Positions 25,942 through 34,031 are shown, counted from the stretch's first letter. The stretch: DNA of 64,000 nt from Streptomyces sp. ML-6 (GCF_030116705.1 NZ_JAOTIK010000001.1:4244501-4308500); one strand, 5' to 3'. Notes: generated by a model from the sequence alone, not told the origin. Program-made: numbers and translations.

Positions 25942-26463
25942 TCAGGCGCCGGGATCGGTGGCGTGCAGCACCGCCTCGGCGATCTCCCGGACCCGGTCGC
26001 GGGTGATGCCGGTGCGCTGTTCGACGGCGAGCGGATGGTCGGTGGGCTCCAGCTCGATCCGGGGGCGCAGGCCGATCGGGCGGGTGTGCGCGTTCGTCCT
26101 GAGGTTGGTGGTGCGGGGCGAGTACAGCCCCAACTCGGTGCTCAGCCAGCCGAAGTAGGGCTGCTCGGTCTCGCGGCCCGGGGTCTCCCACACGTCCAGG
26201 GCGCGGGTGAAGTTCTCCCGGCTGAGCGAGACCCAGACACCCCAGGAGAAGGGCTCCGCACTGCCGAACACGGGTATCTCGATCAGGCCCTTGATGAAGT
26301 AGTGCTCGTGCCTGACGATGCACTGGTCGGGGGAGAGCATGCTGTCGGGGTCGCTCTCCAGGCGCGCGTCCCAGATGTCGGGGGCCATGGTCGAGTACCC
26401 CATCGGGAGTTCCGCGTGGTGTTCGCCGCAGCGGGAGCAGATGTATCCGGGGTCGGTAGCCAT
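25942..26463 (-). CDS. DUF2199 domain protein
   Basis: A 173-residue protein that starts YICSRCGEHHAELPMGYSTM, where a Cys-x2-Cys pair and nearby histidines could bind zinc. It then follows the DUF2199 pattern (DSMLSPDQCIVRHEHYFIKG, EPFSWGVWVSLSRENFTRAL). Function unknown. It is preceded on the minus strand by galE with a hairpin between them. Confidence 0.88.
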   Translation of the reverse strand: MATDPGYICSRCGEHHAELPMGYSTMAPDIWDARLESDPDSMLSPDQCIVRHEHYFIKGLIEIPVFGSAEPFSWGVWVSLSRENFTRALDVWETPGRETEQPYFGWLSTELGLYSPRTTNLRTNAHTRPIGLRPRIELEPTDHPLAVEQRTGITRDRVREIAEAVLHATDPGA

Positions 26464-26510
26464 GGCCGGATACTAACGACCCGCTGTCGGAGCCGTGCCG
26501 TGATCGCGGA

Positions 26511-26535
26511 GGGGCGGGGCGGGAGACCCCGCCCC
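26511..26535 (-). terminator. terminator after galE
   Basis: Stem ggggcgggg/ccccgcccc (26511-26519 with 26527-26535), loop 7 bases, located 2 bases past the galE stop on the minus strand. Confidence 0.6.
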
Positions 26536-26537
26536 GC

Positions 26538-27560
26538 CTACGAGGGGTCGCCGAGCACCTTCTCACGCAGGGCGGCCCACTTCAGGGAGTGGCGGATGCC
26601 CTCCGTCAGCGAGTGCCGGGGCCGCCACCCCAGCAGCTGTCCGGCCCGCTCGCTGCGGGTGTACGCCCCCGCGATGTCGCCGGGCCGGGCCGGGGCCTCG
26701 ACCGCCGGGACGGGGGTGTCGATGACGCTGTTGAAGGCGTCCAGGAGTTCGCGCACGGTGGTGCCGGTCCCGGTGCCCAGGTTGATGACGGTGGAGGCGG
26801 GGGCGCTCGCGGGCCCGGTGCCGGGGGGCGGCAGGAGGGTGTCGAAGGCGCGGAGCGCGGCCACGTGCGCGGTGGCCAGGTCCCAGACGTGGACGTAGTC
26901 CCGCAGGCCGGAGCCGTCGCGCGTCGGGTAGTCGGTCCCGGTGATCCGGAACGGGACGCCTTCCTCCCGCGCCTGGATCATCTTGCCCAGGGCGTGGCTC
27001 GGGCGGGGCAGCTGGAGCCCCGTCCGCATCTCCGGGTCCGCGCCGATCGGGTTGAAGTAGCGCAGGGACAGCACCCGCAGCGGCAGGGACGCGGCGATGT
27101 CGGCGAACATCTGCTCGCACAGTGCCTTGGTCCGCGCGTACGGGCTCTGCGGGTCGAGGGGGGAGTCCTCGTCGACCGTCAGGTCCTCGGCGGCGGCGTA
27201 GATGGAGGCGGACGAGCTGAACACCATGCGGGTGCAGCCGTTGCGCAGGAGGTGGTCGACGAACTCCAGGCTCTTGGCCACGTTCGCCCGGTAGTAGCCG
27301 ATCGGGTCGGCGACCGAGTCCGGGACCACGATCAGGGCCGCGCAGTGGACGGCGGCGTCGATGTCGGGGTGTTCGGCGAAGATCCGGTCGATCAGGAGGC
27401 CGTCCGCGATGTCGCCCTCGTGGAAGACCCGCCCCGCGGTGAACTCCCGCCTGCCCGTCACCAGGTTGTCGAGGAGGACGGGGGTGATGCCCGCGTCCTC
27501 GCAGGCGGACGCGACCGTGCTGCCGATGTAGCCGGCGCCCCCCGCGATCAGGATCTTCAT
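26538..27560 (-). CDS. galE: UDP-glucose 4-epimerase
   Basis: A 340-residue extended short-chain dehydrogenase. The NAD-binding loop is ILIAGGAGYIGSTVA, the catalytic Ser/Tyr/Lys set is in VFSSSASIYAA and SPYARTKALCEQM, and the sugar-binding region includes LRYFNPIGADPE and RDGSGLRDYVHVWDLATAHV. It interconverts UDP-glucose and UDP-galactose for the Leloir pathway or cell-surface glycans. galE is not next to galT or galK here, so a glycan role is possible. ATG 27560 begins directly with the Rossmann fold. Confidence 0.92.
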   Translation of the reverse strand: MKILIAGGAGYIGSTVASACEDAGITPVLLDNLVTGRREFTAGRVFHEGDIADGLLIDRIFAEHPDIDAAVHCAALIVVPDSVADPIGYYRANVAKSLEFVDHLLRNGCTRMVFSSSASIYAAAEDLTVDEDSPLDPQSPYARTKALCEQMFADIAASLPLRVLSLRYFNPIGADPEMRTGLQLPRPSHALGKMIQAREEGVPFRITGTDYPTRDGSGLRDYVHVWDLATAHVAALRAFDTLLPPPGTGPASAPASTVINLGTGTGTTVRELLDAFNSVIDTPVPAVEAPARPGDIAGAYTRSERAGQLLGWRPRHSLTEGIRHSLKWAALREKVLGDPS

Positions 27561-27606
27561 GTGGTGCCTGCCTCTCTGGAGCCGTCGGCCGATCGTAGAC
27601 CGGCTG

Positions 27607-28740
27607 TCACGGCCGCCGGGGCTCCGGCCGGGACTCCGGCCGGGATTCCCGTACGTCGGCGACCACGCAGCTGATGTTGTCGGGGCCGCCGGAACGGTTG
27701 GCCAGGGAGACGAGTTCGCGTACGGCCCGCTCCGGATCACCGGTCGTCGTGAGGACCCGGCGCACCTCCTCGGCCGGGACGACGCCGGACAGGCCGTCGG
27801 AGCAGAGGAGGTAGCGGTCCCCGGCCCGGGCGTCGTGCAGGCGCAGGTCGGGGACGGCGCCGTCCGCCCCGCCCAGGGCCCGGATCAGCAGGGACCGCTG
27901 GGGGTGGACGGTGGCCTCCTCCTCGGTGATCCGGCCCTCGTCGACCATCGCCCGGACCATGGTGTGGTCGTGGGTGATCTGGAACAGCTCCCCGTCGCGC
28001 AGGAGGTGGGCGCGGGAGTCGCCGATGTGGACGAGGGCCAGCTGCGATCCGGTCCACAGCATCGCGGTGAGCGTCGTACCGGCTTCCGCCCCCGCGCCGT
28101 CCGCGCCGTCCACGTCGTCTGCGCCATCCGCGCCGACGACGTCGTGCACGGCCCGTCCGGCCCGTTCCACGGCGGTCTCCAGGACGTTGAGGAGGTCGCC
28201 CGCCGGGATGCCGTCGGTCTCCAGCTGCTTGAGCGCGTCGACGGCCGCGGCGCCGGCGGGTGCCCCCGCGCGGCCGAAGCCGTCGGCGACGGCGAGCAGC
28301 CGGGCCCCGGCGTGGACGGTGTCCTGGTTGCTCTCCCGGACCAGGCCCGGGTCGGAGAGCGCGGCGTAACGGAGTTCCAGGAGCTGGGTGGTCGGGCTCA
28401 TGGCGGGGTCCTTCCGTGACAGGTGGTCGACGAGGAAGCCGGCCAGGTCCCGCCGTGCGGCGGTGTCGGCCTCGACCCGGGCCCAGAACGCGCGGACCTC
28501 CCGGGCCGCCTCGTCCGGCTCCAGCGTGCCGACGTGCCGGACGAGGGCCAGCGGCATGCCGAGACGGCGCAGCCAGGCGACCAGCCGGGCCCGGTCCAGT
28601 TGTTCCGGCGCGTAGAAGCGGTAGCCGGTCAGCGGGTCGACGCGGGCGGGGGGCAGCAGGCCGAGTTCGTCGTAGTGGCGCAGTGCCTTCGGCGACAGCC
28701 GGGACGCCTTCGCGAACGCCCCGATGGTCAGCAGTCCCAT
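27607..28740 (-). CDS. MerR-type DNA-binding domain fused to a PP2C protein phosphatase
   Basis: A 377-residue fusion. Residues 1-75 are a MerR winged helix (LTIGAFAKASRLSPKALRHY, then LTGYRFYAPEQLDRARLV), followed by a helical linker. Residues about 120-365 are a PPM/PP2C Ser/Thr phosphatase with all metal-site motifs: RESNQD (Asp140), AVADGFG (Asp153), GDSR (240-243), CSDGLSG (Asp315) and GGPDNIS (Asp354). The phosphatase may replace the usual small-molecule sensor of MerR proteins. A MerR-style promoter with a 19-bp spacer lies just upstream, pointing to autoregulation. An Asp/Gly/Ala insert (about 203-220) interrupts the phosphatase. Confidence 0.9.
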   Translation of the reverse strand: MGLLTIGAFAKASRLSPKALRHYDELGLLPPARVDPLTGYRFYAPEQLDRARLVAWLRRLGMPLALVRHVGTLEPDEAAREVRAFWARVEADTAARRDLAGFLVDHLSRKDPAMSPTTQLLELRYAALSDPGLVRESNQDTVHAGARLLAVADGFGRAGAPAGAAAVDALKQLETDGIPAGDLLNVLETAVERAGRAVHDVVGADGADDVDGADGAGAEAGTTLTAMLWTGSQLALVHIGDSRAHLLRDGELFQITHDHTMVRAMVDEGRITEEEATVHPQRSLLIRALGGADGAVPDLRLHDARAGDRYLLCSDGLSGVVPAEEVRRVLTTTGDPERAVRELVSLANRSGGPDNISCVVADVRESRPESRPEPRRP

Positions 28741-28783
28741 GGGTCCGGTCCTCCTCGTGCCGGACGCGTCGTCCGGCTCCCCG

Positions 28784-28814
28784 ATGCTGTGGCTTCCCCC
28801 AGGGTGAAGGTCAA
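28784..28814 (-). promoter_or_regulatory. MerR-type promoter/operator of the MerR-PP2C gene
   Basis: On the minus strand TTGACC (28814-28809) and CAGCAT (28789-28784) are separated by 19 bases. The spacer is filled by an inverted repeat of the ACCTTC...GAAG type (28791-28812). Over-long spacers with a central dyad are the hallmark of MerR-controlled promoters. It lies 44 bases before the start codon. Confidence 0.65.
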
Positions 28815-28843
28815 CCCCGGGTCTTGGGGCCGCCCGTCCGGCC

Positions 28844-28935
28844 GACTGCCCGTCCGCCCGACCGACTGCCCGTCCGCCCGACCGGCCGACTGCCCGTCCG
28901 CCCGACCGACTGCCCGCCCGCTTGCCCGCCCGTCC
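28844..28935. repeat. 20-24 bp GC-rich tandem repeat upstream of the M23 gene
   Basis: The unit gactgcccgtccgcccgacc begins at 28844, 28864, 28888 and 28908, the last copy degenerate. It is the main structure in the 551-base gap 28741-29291, which also holds the MerR promoter and the M23 promoter region. Otherwise nothing was recognised there. Confidence 0.88.
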
Positions 28936-29291
28936 GTGCCGGGCCCAGGCGGGAACCGTCGGTGGGCCCCCGGGCCCAGGTCCGGACCATCCCGCGGGCC
29001 CACGCGTGGGTGCCGAACCGGAACCGTGTGCCCCGGTTCCCCCGTTCCCGCCTCGCGGGACCGGATAAAAACACCGATGCGTCACCATGCGGCACGGGCC
29101 GGGGTGGATGGCCGTTTCGCCCGTGAAACGGCGGCCGGGTCGCAGAGGTTGTATCCGGCAGGTACCTGCCACGGAGGTGGACCCCAGGGCCCTGGAGGGC
29201 CATTCCCCCCTCTGTCATGCTCTCGCCACATCGCATGCGTGGTCCGCCGGACCGCGGTGCGGGACGAGCGGGAAATGAAGGAGGACGGGAC

Positions 29292-30269
29292 ATGTGTGAG
29301 CAGTGCGGTCCGGCCGACGGCGCGGTGGAAGAACTGCGGGACCTCCGACCGGTGGGCCCGTCGCGCAGAAAGCTGCTGCTCGGTGTCGGCGCCGGGCTCG
29401 GCGTGGCGCTCACGGGCGTACCGGCCCTGACCTCGTCGGCCTCGGCGGCGACGCTCAAGGACGGCCGCTGGTGCAACCCCGCCCGGGGCTACTTCCCCGC
29501 GGGCGGCCACTACGGAGCCTCGCGCGGCGGCTACCCGCACGCGGGCCAGGACGTCACCAACTCGGTGGGCACGGCCGTCTACGCCGCGGCCGCCGGCACC
29601 GTGATCCGCCGCGGCCGCAACGTCCTGACGGGACGCACCGGGAACGGCCTGGTCATCTCGCACGGCAGCGGGCGGTACACCTACTACGGGCACCTCAGCG
29701 TGTTCCGGATCGGCCTCAACGCCAAGGTCGCCGCAGGGCAGCGCATCGCCGACATGGGCGCCACGGGCAACGTGACCGGGCCCCACCTCCACTTCGAGAC
29801 CCACAGCGGAGCGCTGGGCTCCACGGTCAACCCGGTCTCCTACCTCGCCGCCCGCGGCGTGGACCTGGGCGGCGGCTGGTCGACCATCAACCCCGGCGCC
29901 GTGGGCGCGACCGTGAAGGTCATCCAGTACCTGATGACCCAGCGCGGCAGGGCCCTGACCGCCGACGGCGATTACGGCTCGGTGTCGGTCGCCGCGGTCA
30001 AGAAGTTCCAGTCCTCCAAGGGCCTGGTGGCGGACGGCCAGGTCGGCCCGAAGACCTGGGCGAAGCTGGTCTACACGATCCAGAAGGGCAGCTCCGGATC
30101 GCATGTGCGCGCCCTCCAGGTGGCGTTGAACAAGCACAGCGCGGGCCTCGCCGTCGACGGCGGCTTCGGCTCGGTCACCAACTCCGCCGTCCGCTCCTAC
30201 CAGAGCGTCAACCGCCTGGTCGTCGACGGCCAGGCGGGCCCGAAGACCTGGGAGGCCCTGGTCGGGTGA
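29292..30269 (+). CDS. secreted M23 peptidase with two peptidoglycan-binding repeats
   Basis: A 325-residue exported protein. A twin-arginine-type signal (SRRKLLLGVGAGLGVALTGV) ends near residue 52. The LytM/M23 zinc peptidase domain (about 75-185) has His83 and Asp87 (HAGQD), His134 (YGHL) and the HxH pair His165/His167 (GPHLHFE). Two PG_binding_1 repeats follow (about 195-260 and 262-325), each ending in VGPKTW or AGPKTW. It cleaves peptide cross-links in peptidoglycan. ATG 29292 has a GGAGG site (29280-29284) at good spacing. Confidence 0.92.
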   Translation: MCEQCGPADGAVEELRDLRPVGPSRRKLLLGVGAGLGVALTGVPALTSSASAATLKDGRWCNPARGYFPAGGHYGASRGGYPHAGQDVTNSVGTAVYAAAAGTVIRRGRNVLTGRTGNGLVISHGSGRYTYYGHLSVFRIGLNAKVAAGQRIADMGATGNVTGPHLHFETHSGALGSTVNPVSYLAARGVDLGGGWSTINPGAVGATVKVIQYLMTQRGRALTADGDYGSVSVAAVKKFQSSKGLVADGQVGPKTWAKLVYTIQKGSSGSHVRALQVALNKHSAGLAVDGGFGSVTNSAVRSYQSVNRLVVDGQAGPKTWEALVG

Positions 30270-30324
30270 CGGCCCGTCGGGCTTCCGGCGGTTCCGGTCA
30301 CGGTGCCCGCTGACGGCGTGAACG

Positions 30325-30362
30325 CGTGGGGGCGGAGCCGGATCGACGGCTCCGCCCCCACG
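30325..30362. terminator. strong bidirectional terminator
   Basis: A perfect 16-bp stem (30325-30340 with 30347-30362) and 6-base loop gatcga, between the convergent M23 and dienelactone-hydrolase genes. Confidence 0.85.
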
Positions 30363-30390
30363 GCTTTGCGGCGAGTGCGCCGCCGGAGCC

Positions 30391-31125
30391 TCAGTGGCCG
30401 GTCAGGGTGCGGTCCAGGAGGGGGAGCAGGCGCTCCCAGTGGCGCTTCAGTCCGGAGGCGCTGAAAGCGTCGGTGTCGGACATGGTGAAGCCGTGGACGG
30501 TGCCGGGGTAGATCTCGGAGGTGTGGTCGACACCTGCCGCGTCGAGGGCCCGGTTGAGCTCGCCGAGGGCCCCGGGCGTCAGGTCGCCTTCGGCGTGGCC
30601 GAGATGGACCTGGGCGGTGAGCCCGGAGAAGAGGCCGGGCCCGTCGACTCCCACCGGGCCGTGGAACGCGGCGACGGCGGCCACCTGCTCGGGGTGGGCC
30701 GCAGCGGTGCGCATCGCGTAGAGGCCGCCTATGCAGTAGCCGGTCACCGCGACCGGTCCGGCGCCGACCTCGGGCCGGGCGGCGAGGAACCCGAGGTAGG
30801 CGTCGGCATCGCGCAGGACGTGTTCGGCGGTGTGCGCCTCGATCAAGGGCATCAACTGGGCGAGGATCGCGGGCCGGGCCTCTTCCCCGATGTGCTCGGG
30901 AAGCTCGACCAGCGGGGCCGGGCCGTGCCGGTAGAAGGAGTTGGGGACGAGCACGTAGTAGCCGTGCCCGGCCAGTTCGCGGGCCATCTCCCGCAGCACG
31001 GGACGGATGCCGAAGCCGTCCGCGTACATCAGCACCCCCGGGTGCCGCTCGTTGTCGTCGGGGAAGGCGGCGAAGGCGTCGGCCCGGCCGTCCGGGGTGG
31101 GAATCTGCAGCGTCTTGGTGGGCAT
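30391..31125 (-). CDS. dienelactone hydrolase family protein
   Basis: A 244-residue alpha/beta-hydrolase. The catalytic triad has the cysteine nucleophile of true dienelactone hydrolases: Cys131 in GYCIGG, Asp181 in HAEGDLT and His211 in GTVHGFTM. Such enzymes open dienelactones in chlorocatechol breakdown, but many paralogues have other substrates and no aromatic pathway genes are near. An inverted repeat at 31141-31168, 16 bases before the start codon, could be an operator. Confidence 0.9.
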   Translation of the reverse strand: MPTKTLQIPTPDGRADAFAAFPDDNERHPGVLMYADGFGIRPVLREMARELAGHGYYVLVPNSFYRHGPAPLVELPEHIGEEARPAILAQLMPLIEAHTAEHVLRDADAYLGFLAARPEVGAGPVAVTGYCIGGLYAMRTAAAHPEQVAAVAAFHGPVGVDGPGLFSGLTAQVHLGHAEGDLTPGALGELNRALDAAGVDHTSEIYPGTVHGFTMSDTDAFSASGLKRHWERLLPLLDRTLTGH

Positions 31126-31140
31126 GAATGCTCCTGTCGT

Positions 31141-31168
31141 GGTTGATGTGCAGAGCCTGTGATCAACC
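31141..31168. promoter_or_regulatory. inverted repeat upstream of the dienelactone hydrolase gene
   Basis: GGTTGAT (31141-31147) and ATCAACC (31162-31168) form a perfect 7-bp inverted repeat with a 14-base spacer, ending 16 bases before the gene. It may be a regulator binding site; the regulator is unknown. Confidence 0.5.
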
Positions 31169-31419
31169 CGACGGAGGCGGAGCCCGCGCGGCGCAGGAGC
31201 CTCGATCGAAGAACGGGCCAGGAGCGGCCCGTACGGCGCTCAGAAGAGCCCCGGGTCACCGATCCGTGTGTGGCGCAAGGCCGTCCCGGTATTCATAGCC
31301 GCACAGCGTAGCCCCCCGGATGCGAGCCGACGTCGGCATTCCGGCCCGGGCGGAGGCCCCGGACGGACGGGAACCGGCACGCACCGCATGCGACACGGCG
31401 AGAATCCGACAGCTCCAGG

Positions 31420-31468
31420 GCGACAGGACTGCGACAGGACTGCGACAGGACTGCGACAGGACTGCGAC
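31420..31468. repeat. 11-bp perfect tandem repeat, four copies
   Basis: The unit gcgacaggact is repeated without error at 31420, 31431, 31442 and 31453, with a partial fifth copy. Eleven bases is not a multiple of three, so it is not coding. It lies in a 609-base gene-free gap (31126-31734) that otherwise holds the dienelactone-hydrolase promoter and a short ggcac repeat near 31570. Confidence 0.95.
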
Positions 31469-31734
31469 CGGCCACGGTGGCCAGTACCTCACGCCGCCCC
31501 GGGAACGCTCTTGATGACGACGAGCGCGCTGAAGTGACAAGACACGAGATCGAGTACCGTGCTCCGGCACGGCACGGCACGGCTGTCCTGTCCCGGATAA
31601 CTGTTGGCAGGCGGAGGCCCCGACCTGTTGTGCTTACGGTCGAGTGGGACGAACGCGCGCTCCCCGTCCCGCTCATCCGTAGGCCGCCGCTCCCATGGCG
31701 TGTACGGAGGTCCGCTGATCGGTTCGGAGGTCGC

Positions 31735-32106
31735 ATGTCCCTGCAGATGAAGCTGGTCGCGATCAACCTCGACTGCCCCGATCCGCCGGCTCTGGCGGCG
31801 TTCTACCAGCAGGCCACCGGTCTTGAACCGCATCCGGGGTCGGACTCGGACTTCGCGGGCCTCAACGGTGAGGACGGACTCTTCATCGGCTTCCAGCGGG
31901 TCGAGGACTACCGGGCTCCGAGCTGGCCCGGCCAGATCGTCCCCCAGCAGCTTCACCTCTGCTTCAAGGTCACGGAGAGCCTGGACGAGGCCGAGGCCCG
32001 ACTGCTGGAACTGGGTGCGGGCAAGCCGGATCACCAGCCGCACGGGGACAGGGCGCGGGTCCTCACCGACCCTGCCGGACATCCCTTCTGCATCCTCGCG
32101 CGCTGA
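31735..32106 (+). CDS. VOC (glyoxalase/bleomycin-resistance) family protein
   Basis: A 123-residue single VOC module: LVAINLDCPDPPALAAFYQQ at the start, then GFQRVEDYRAPSWPG, QLHLCFKVTESLDEAEARLL and the end VLTDPAGHPFCILAR. Metal-site residues in this fold usually come from such His and Glu positions. VOC proteins include glyoxalases, dioxygenases and drug-binding proteins; the substrate cannot be told. ATG 31735 has a CGGAGG site 5 bases upstream. Its end overlaps the convergent GNAT gene. Confidence 0.88.
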   Translation: MSLQMKLVAINLDCPDPPALAAFYQQATGLEPHPGSDSDFAGLNGEDGLFIGFQRVEDYRAPSWPGQIVPQQLHLCFKVTESLDEAEARLLELGAGKPDHQPHGDRARVLTDPAGHPFCILAR

Positions 32107-32716
32107 TCGGCGCCCTGCCCGGAACGCGCCGGCCGGGGCGTCCCGGGCGAGGGGCGAGGCCACGGTCGAGCGGGACGGAACGGGGGCCGGTGCCCCGCTC
32201 GACGGCGGGCGGCCGCAGCCGGGCCGTACTTTGAGGGGTTCGGCCGACTCGGCTCGGCACTGTGAGGCTGTAGCGGAGTTTCGCCGTGGAGTCCGCGCCG
32301 AGACGGTCGTAGAAGCGGATGGCTCCCTCGTTCCAGGCGGGGGTCTGCCACTGGACCTCGGTGAGGCCGAGGTCGCGTGCCTCGGCCGTCACGGCATCCA
32401 TGAGCAGTGCGCCGAGGCCGGAGCCCCGGCTGTCGGAGCTCAGGAAGAGGCAGTCCATGTGGAGGTACTCGCGGCCCTCCCAGGTGGAGAGTGCGGGCGC
32501 GCAGGTGGCGTAGCCGACGACCTCTCCGTCGGGCAGCTCTGCCACCAGGCAGCGCAGCCGTGGGGCCGGGGTGGTGAAGAGCAGGACTTCGAGCCGGTGC
32601 GCGAGGTCGGGGACGGGTGGCGGGGCTTGTTCGTAGGCGGCGTGCTCGGCAGCCAGTTCGGTGATCCGCGGCAGGTCTTCGGGGCGTGCGTGCCGCACGT
32701 TCGGGGCGCTGCTCAC
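32063..32716 (-). CDS. GNAT-family N-acetyltransferase with long C-terminal tail
   Basis: A 217-residue protein. The GNAT fold covers about residues 1-155: VRHARPEDLPRITELAAEHA, the MDCLFLSSDSRGSGLGALLM acetyl-CoA loop and WNEGAIRFYDRLGADS. The remaining ~60 Arg/Pro-rich residues look like read-through past an old stop, and they overlap the convergent VOC gene by 44 bases. GTG 32716 overlaps the stop of the upstream gene (GTGA), so it is translationally coupled. The loop follows the spermidine/diamine acetyltransferase-like pattern; substrate unknown. Confidence 0.8.
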   Translation of the reverse strand: MSSAPNVRHARPEDLPRITELAAEHAAYEQAPPPVPDLAHRLEVLLFTTPAPRLRCLVAELPDGEVVGYATCAPALSTWEGREYLHMDCLFLSSDSRGSGLGALLMDAVTAEARDLGLTEVQWQTPAWNEGAIRFYDRLGADSTAKLRYSLTVPSRVGRTPQSTARLRPPAVERGTGPRSVPLDRGLAPRPGRPGRRVPGRAPISARGCRRDVRQGR

Positions 32717-33111
32717 CGGACACCGCCCGTCAAGGTGTCGGCGCCCCAGGAGGCCAGGCGGTTTGCGATCGGACCGCTGCTGTCGAGGACGTGTCGTGAG
32801 AACGCGTCGCGTTCGTGGGCCAGGATGGCGGCTTCCCAGACGCAGGGGGCCAGGCCGGTACGGCCCGGGCGGAGTTGGTCGGGGTGCCCGACCGGTCCGG
32901 TGAAGACGGCCAGGTCCGACATGTGCCCCTCGATCCAGCTGTGGACCAGGACGTGGTCGCCGTCGCCGCCGGCGTGCATGATCAGGACGGCGAGCCCGAG
33001 CGACCCGCGGTTGCGGCCGAGTTCCAGGTGTGCCGCGGTGATTCGCAGGGCCGCGGCGATGTCCTGCTCCGTCACGGTGCGGCCCGGCGCCTGAAGGGAG
33101 TAGGTCTTCAC
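32713..33111 (-). CDS. hypothetical protein, middle gene of a coupled operon
   Basis: A 132-residue protein of no recognised family, with AALRITAAHLELGRNRGSLG, HVLVHSWIEGHMSDLAVFTG and APCVWEAAILAHERDAFSRH. There is no signal or membrane segment. GTG 33111 overlaps the stop of a 40-residue frame upstream and its own stop overlaps the GNAT start, so three genes are chained by four- or five-base overlaps. It might modify or bind the same target as the acetyltransferase, but that is only context. Confidence 0.65.
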   Translation of the reverse strand: MKTYSLQAPGRTVTEQDIAAALRITAAHLELGRNRGSLGLAVLIMHAGGDGDHVLVHSWIEGHMSDLAVFTGPVGHPDQLRPGRTGLAPCVWEAAILAHERDAFSRHVLDSSGPIANRLASWGADTLTGGVR

Positions 33112-33230
33112 CAGGTGGCCGCCGGCCTCCCGGGTGCCTTCGGTCCGTATGGTGCGTTCGTGGTGCCCTGGGCCAGGGAGAGCAGCGCTTCTGCGTCCAC
33201 TGCTGCCGGCAGTTTCTCGCGATCATTCAT
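33108..33230 (-). CDS. 40-residue protein leading a coupled operon
   Basis: ATG 33230 to TGA 33108 encodes MNDREKLPAAVDAEALLSLA and then QGTTNAPYGPKAPGRPAATW. The stop overlaps the GTG of the next gene. The codon pattern looks coding and the overlap geometry matches the next junction. It could be a separate small protein or the true N-terminus of the following gene if a frameshift is present. The binding site is weak (GATGGG). Confidence 0.45.
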   Translation of the reverse strand: MNDREKLPAAVDAEALLSLAQGTTNAPYGPKAPGRPAATW

Positions 33231-33503
33231 TCGCCCATCATGCAGTGCGCATTCTCGACGGTGGTGCTGAGCCATGTGCGGCCGGTGCCTCGGTGTCTCG
33301 GTGCCTCGCAGGGTGGCTTCGTTGATCTCCGGGAGCAGCGTTCTTCGACGGGTTCCGGAGTCAGTCGATGATCATCCGCTTCGCGTGTGCCGACCAGAAA
33401 TGACGGCGTTGCCGTGGGGCGGCGAGAAAAAGAGAAGGCGGCGCCGGCATGCCGCGGGCAGGATGGTCGGGTTCGACATTCGATGGAAAAGGACCCAACG
33501 ACC

Positions 33504-33914
33504 ATGGCTCGTGCCATCACTCTGATCCGCTCCAATTCCCTGTCCGACGTGGCCGAATACGCTTATGCAGCCACGGCGCCCGCCGAGTCCCGCCTGATCT
33601 TCCTCGCCGGGGCGTGTCCGCTGAACGACGACGGCTCGACGGCAGCGATCGGGGACTACGCAGGCCAGGCGCTGAAAGCCGTCGAGAACATGCAGGCTGC
33701 GCTCACTGCCGCTGACGCGACTCTCCAGGACGTCATCAGTACGAGGGTTCTCGTGGCATCGGACCGTCAAGAGGATTTGGTGGCTGCCTGGGAGGTGGTC
33801 CGGGACTCGTTCGCCGACCATGATGTCCCCAGCACTTTGATGGGCGTCACTGTGCTGGGCTACAAGGACCAGCTTGTCGAGATCGAGGCCGTCGCCGCCG
33901 TCCTCGATTCGTGA
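33504..33914 (+). CDS. RidA/YjgF family protein
   Basis: A 136-residue protein of the RidA family (reactive enamine/imine deaminases and relatives). Recognisable parts are LIFLAGACPLNDDGSTAAIG, DYAGQALKAVENMQAALTAA and VISTRVLVASDRQEDLVAAW. The conserved arginine that holds the carboxylate in active RidA is present in ISTRVLV, but the rest diverges from the archetype, so it may belong to another RidA subgroup. ATG 33504 has an AAGGA site 10 bases upstream; ATG 33483 is an alternative. Confidence 0.85.
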   Translation: MARAITLIRSNSLSDVAEYAYAATAPAESRLIFLAGACPLNDDGSTAAIGDYAGQALKAVENMQAALTAADATLQDVISTRVLVASDRQEDLVAAWEVVRDSFADHDVPSTLMGVTVLGYKDQLVEIEAVAAVLDS

Positions 33915-33977
33915 GCCCCGTTGACACACCGCAGCGGCCCGGACCGGATGTTCCTGCCGGATAAACCATGAATGAGG

Positions 33978-34011
33978 GGCTGTCAGCCGCCTTTCAGGGC
34001 GGCTGACAGCC
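33978..34011 (+). terminator. hairpin after the RidA gene
   Basis: A perfect 14-bp stem ggctgtcagccgcc/ggcggctgacagcc with 6-base loop, 63 bases past the RidA stop. It may end that transcript or derive from the adjacent insertion-sequence remnant. Confidence 0.7.
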
Positions 34012-34031
34012 GAGGAAAGTACTTTCTGGGG

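Noticed and set aside
28844..28935. CRISPR-like array
   Set aside because: The units are contiguous without unique spacers, so this is a simple tandem repeat. No cas genes are present anywhere in the window.
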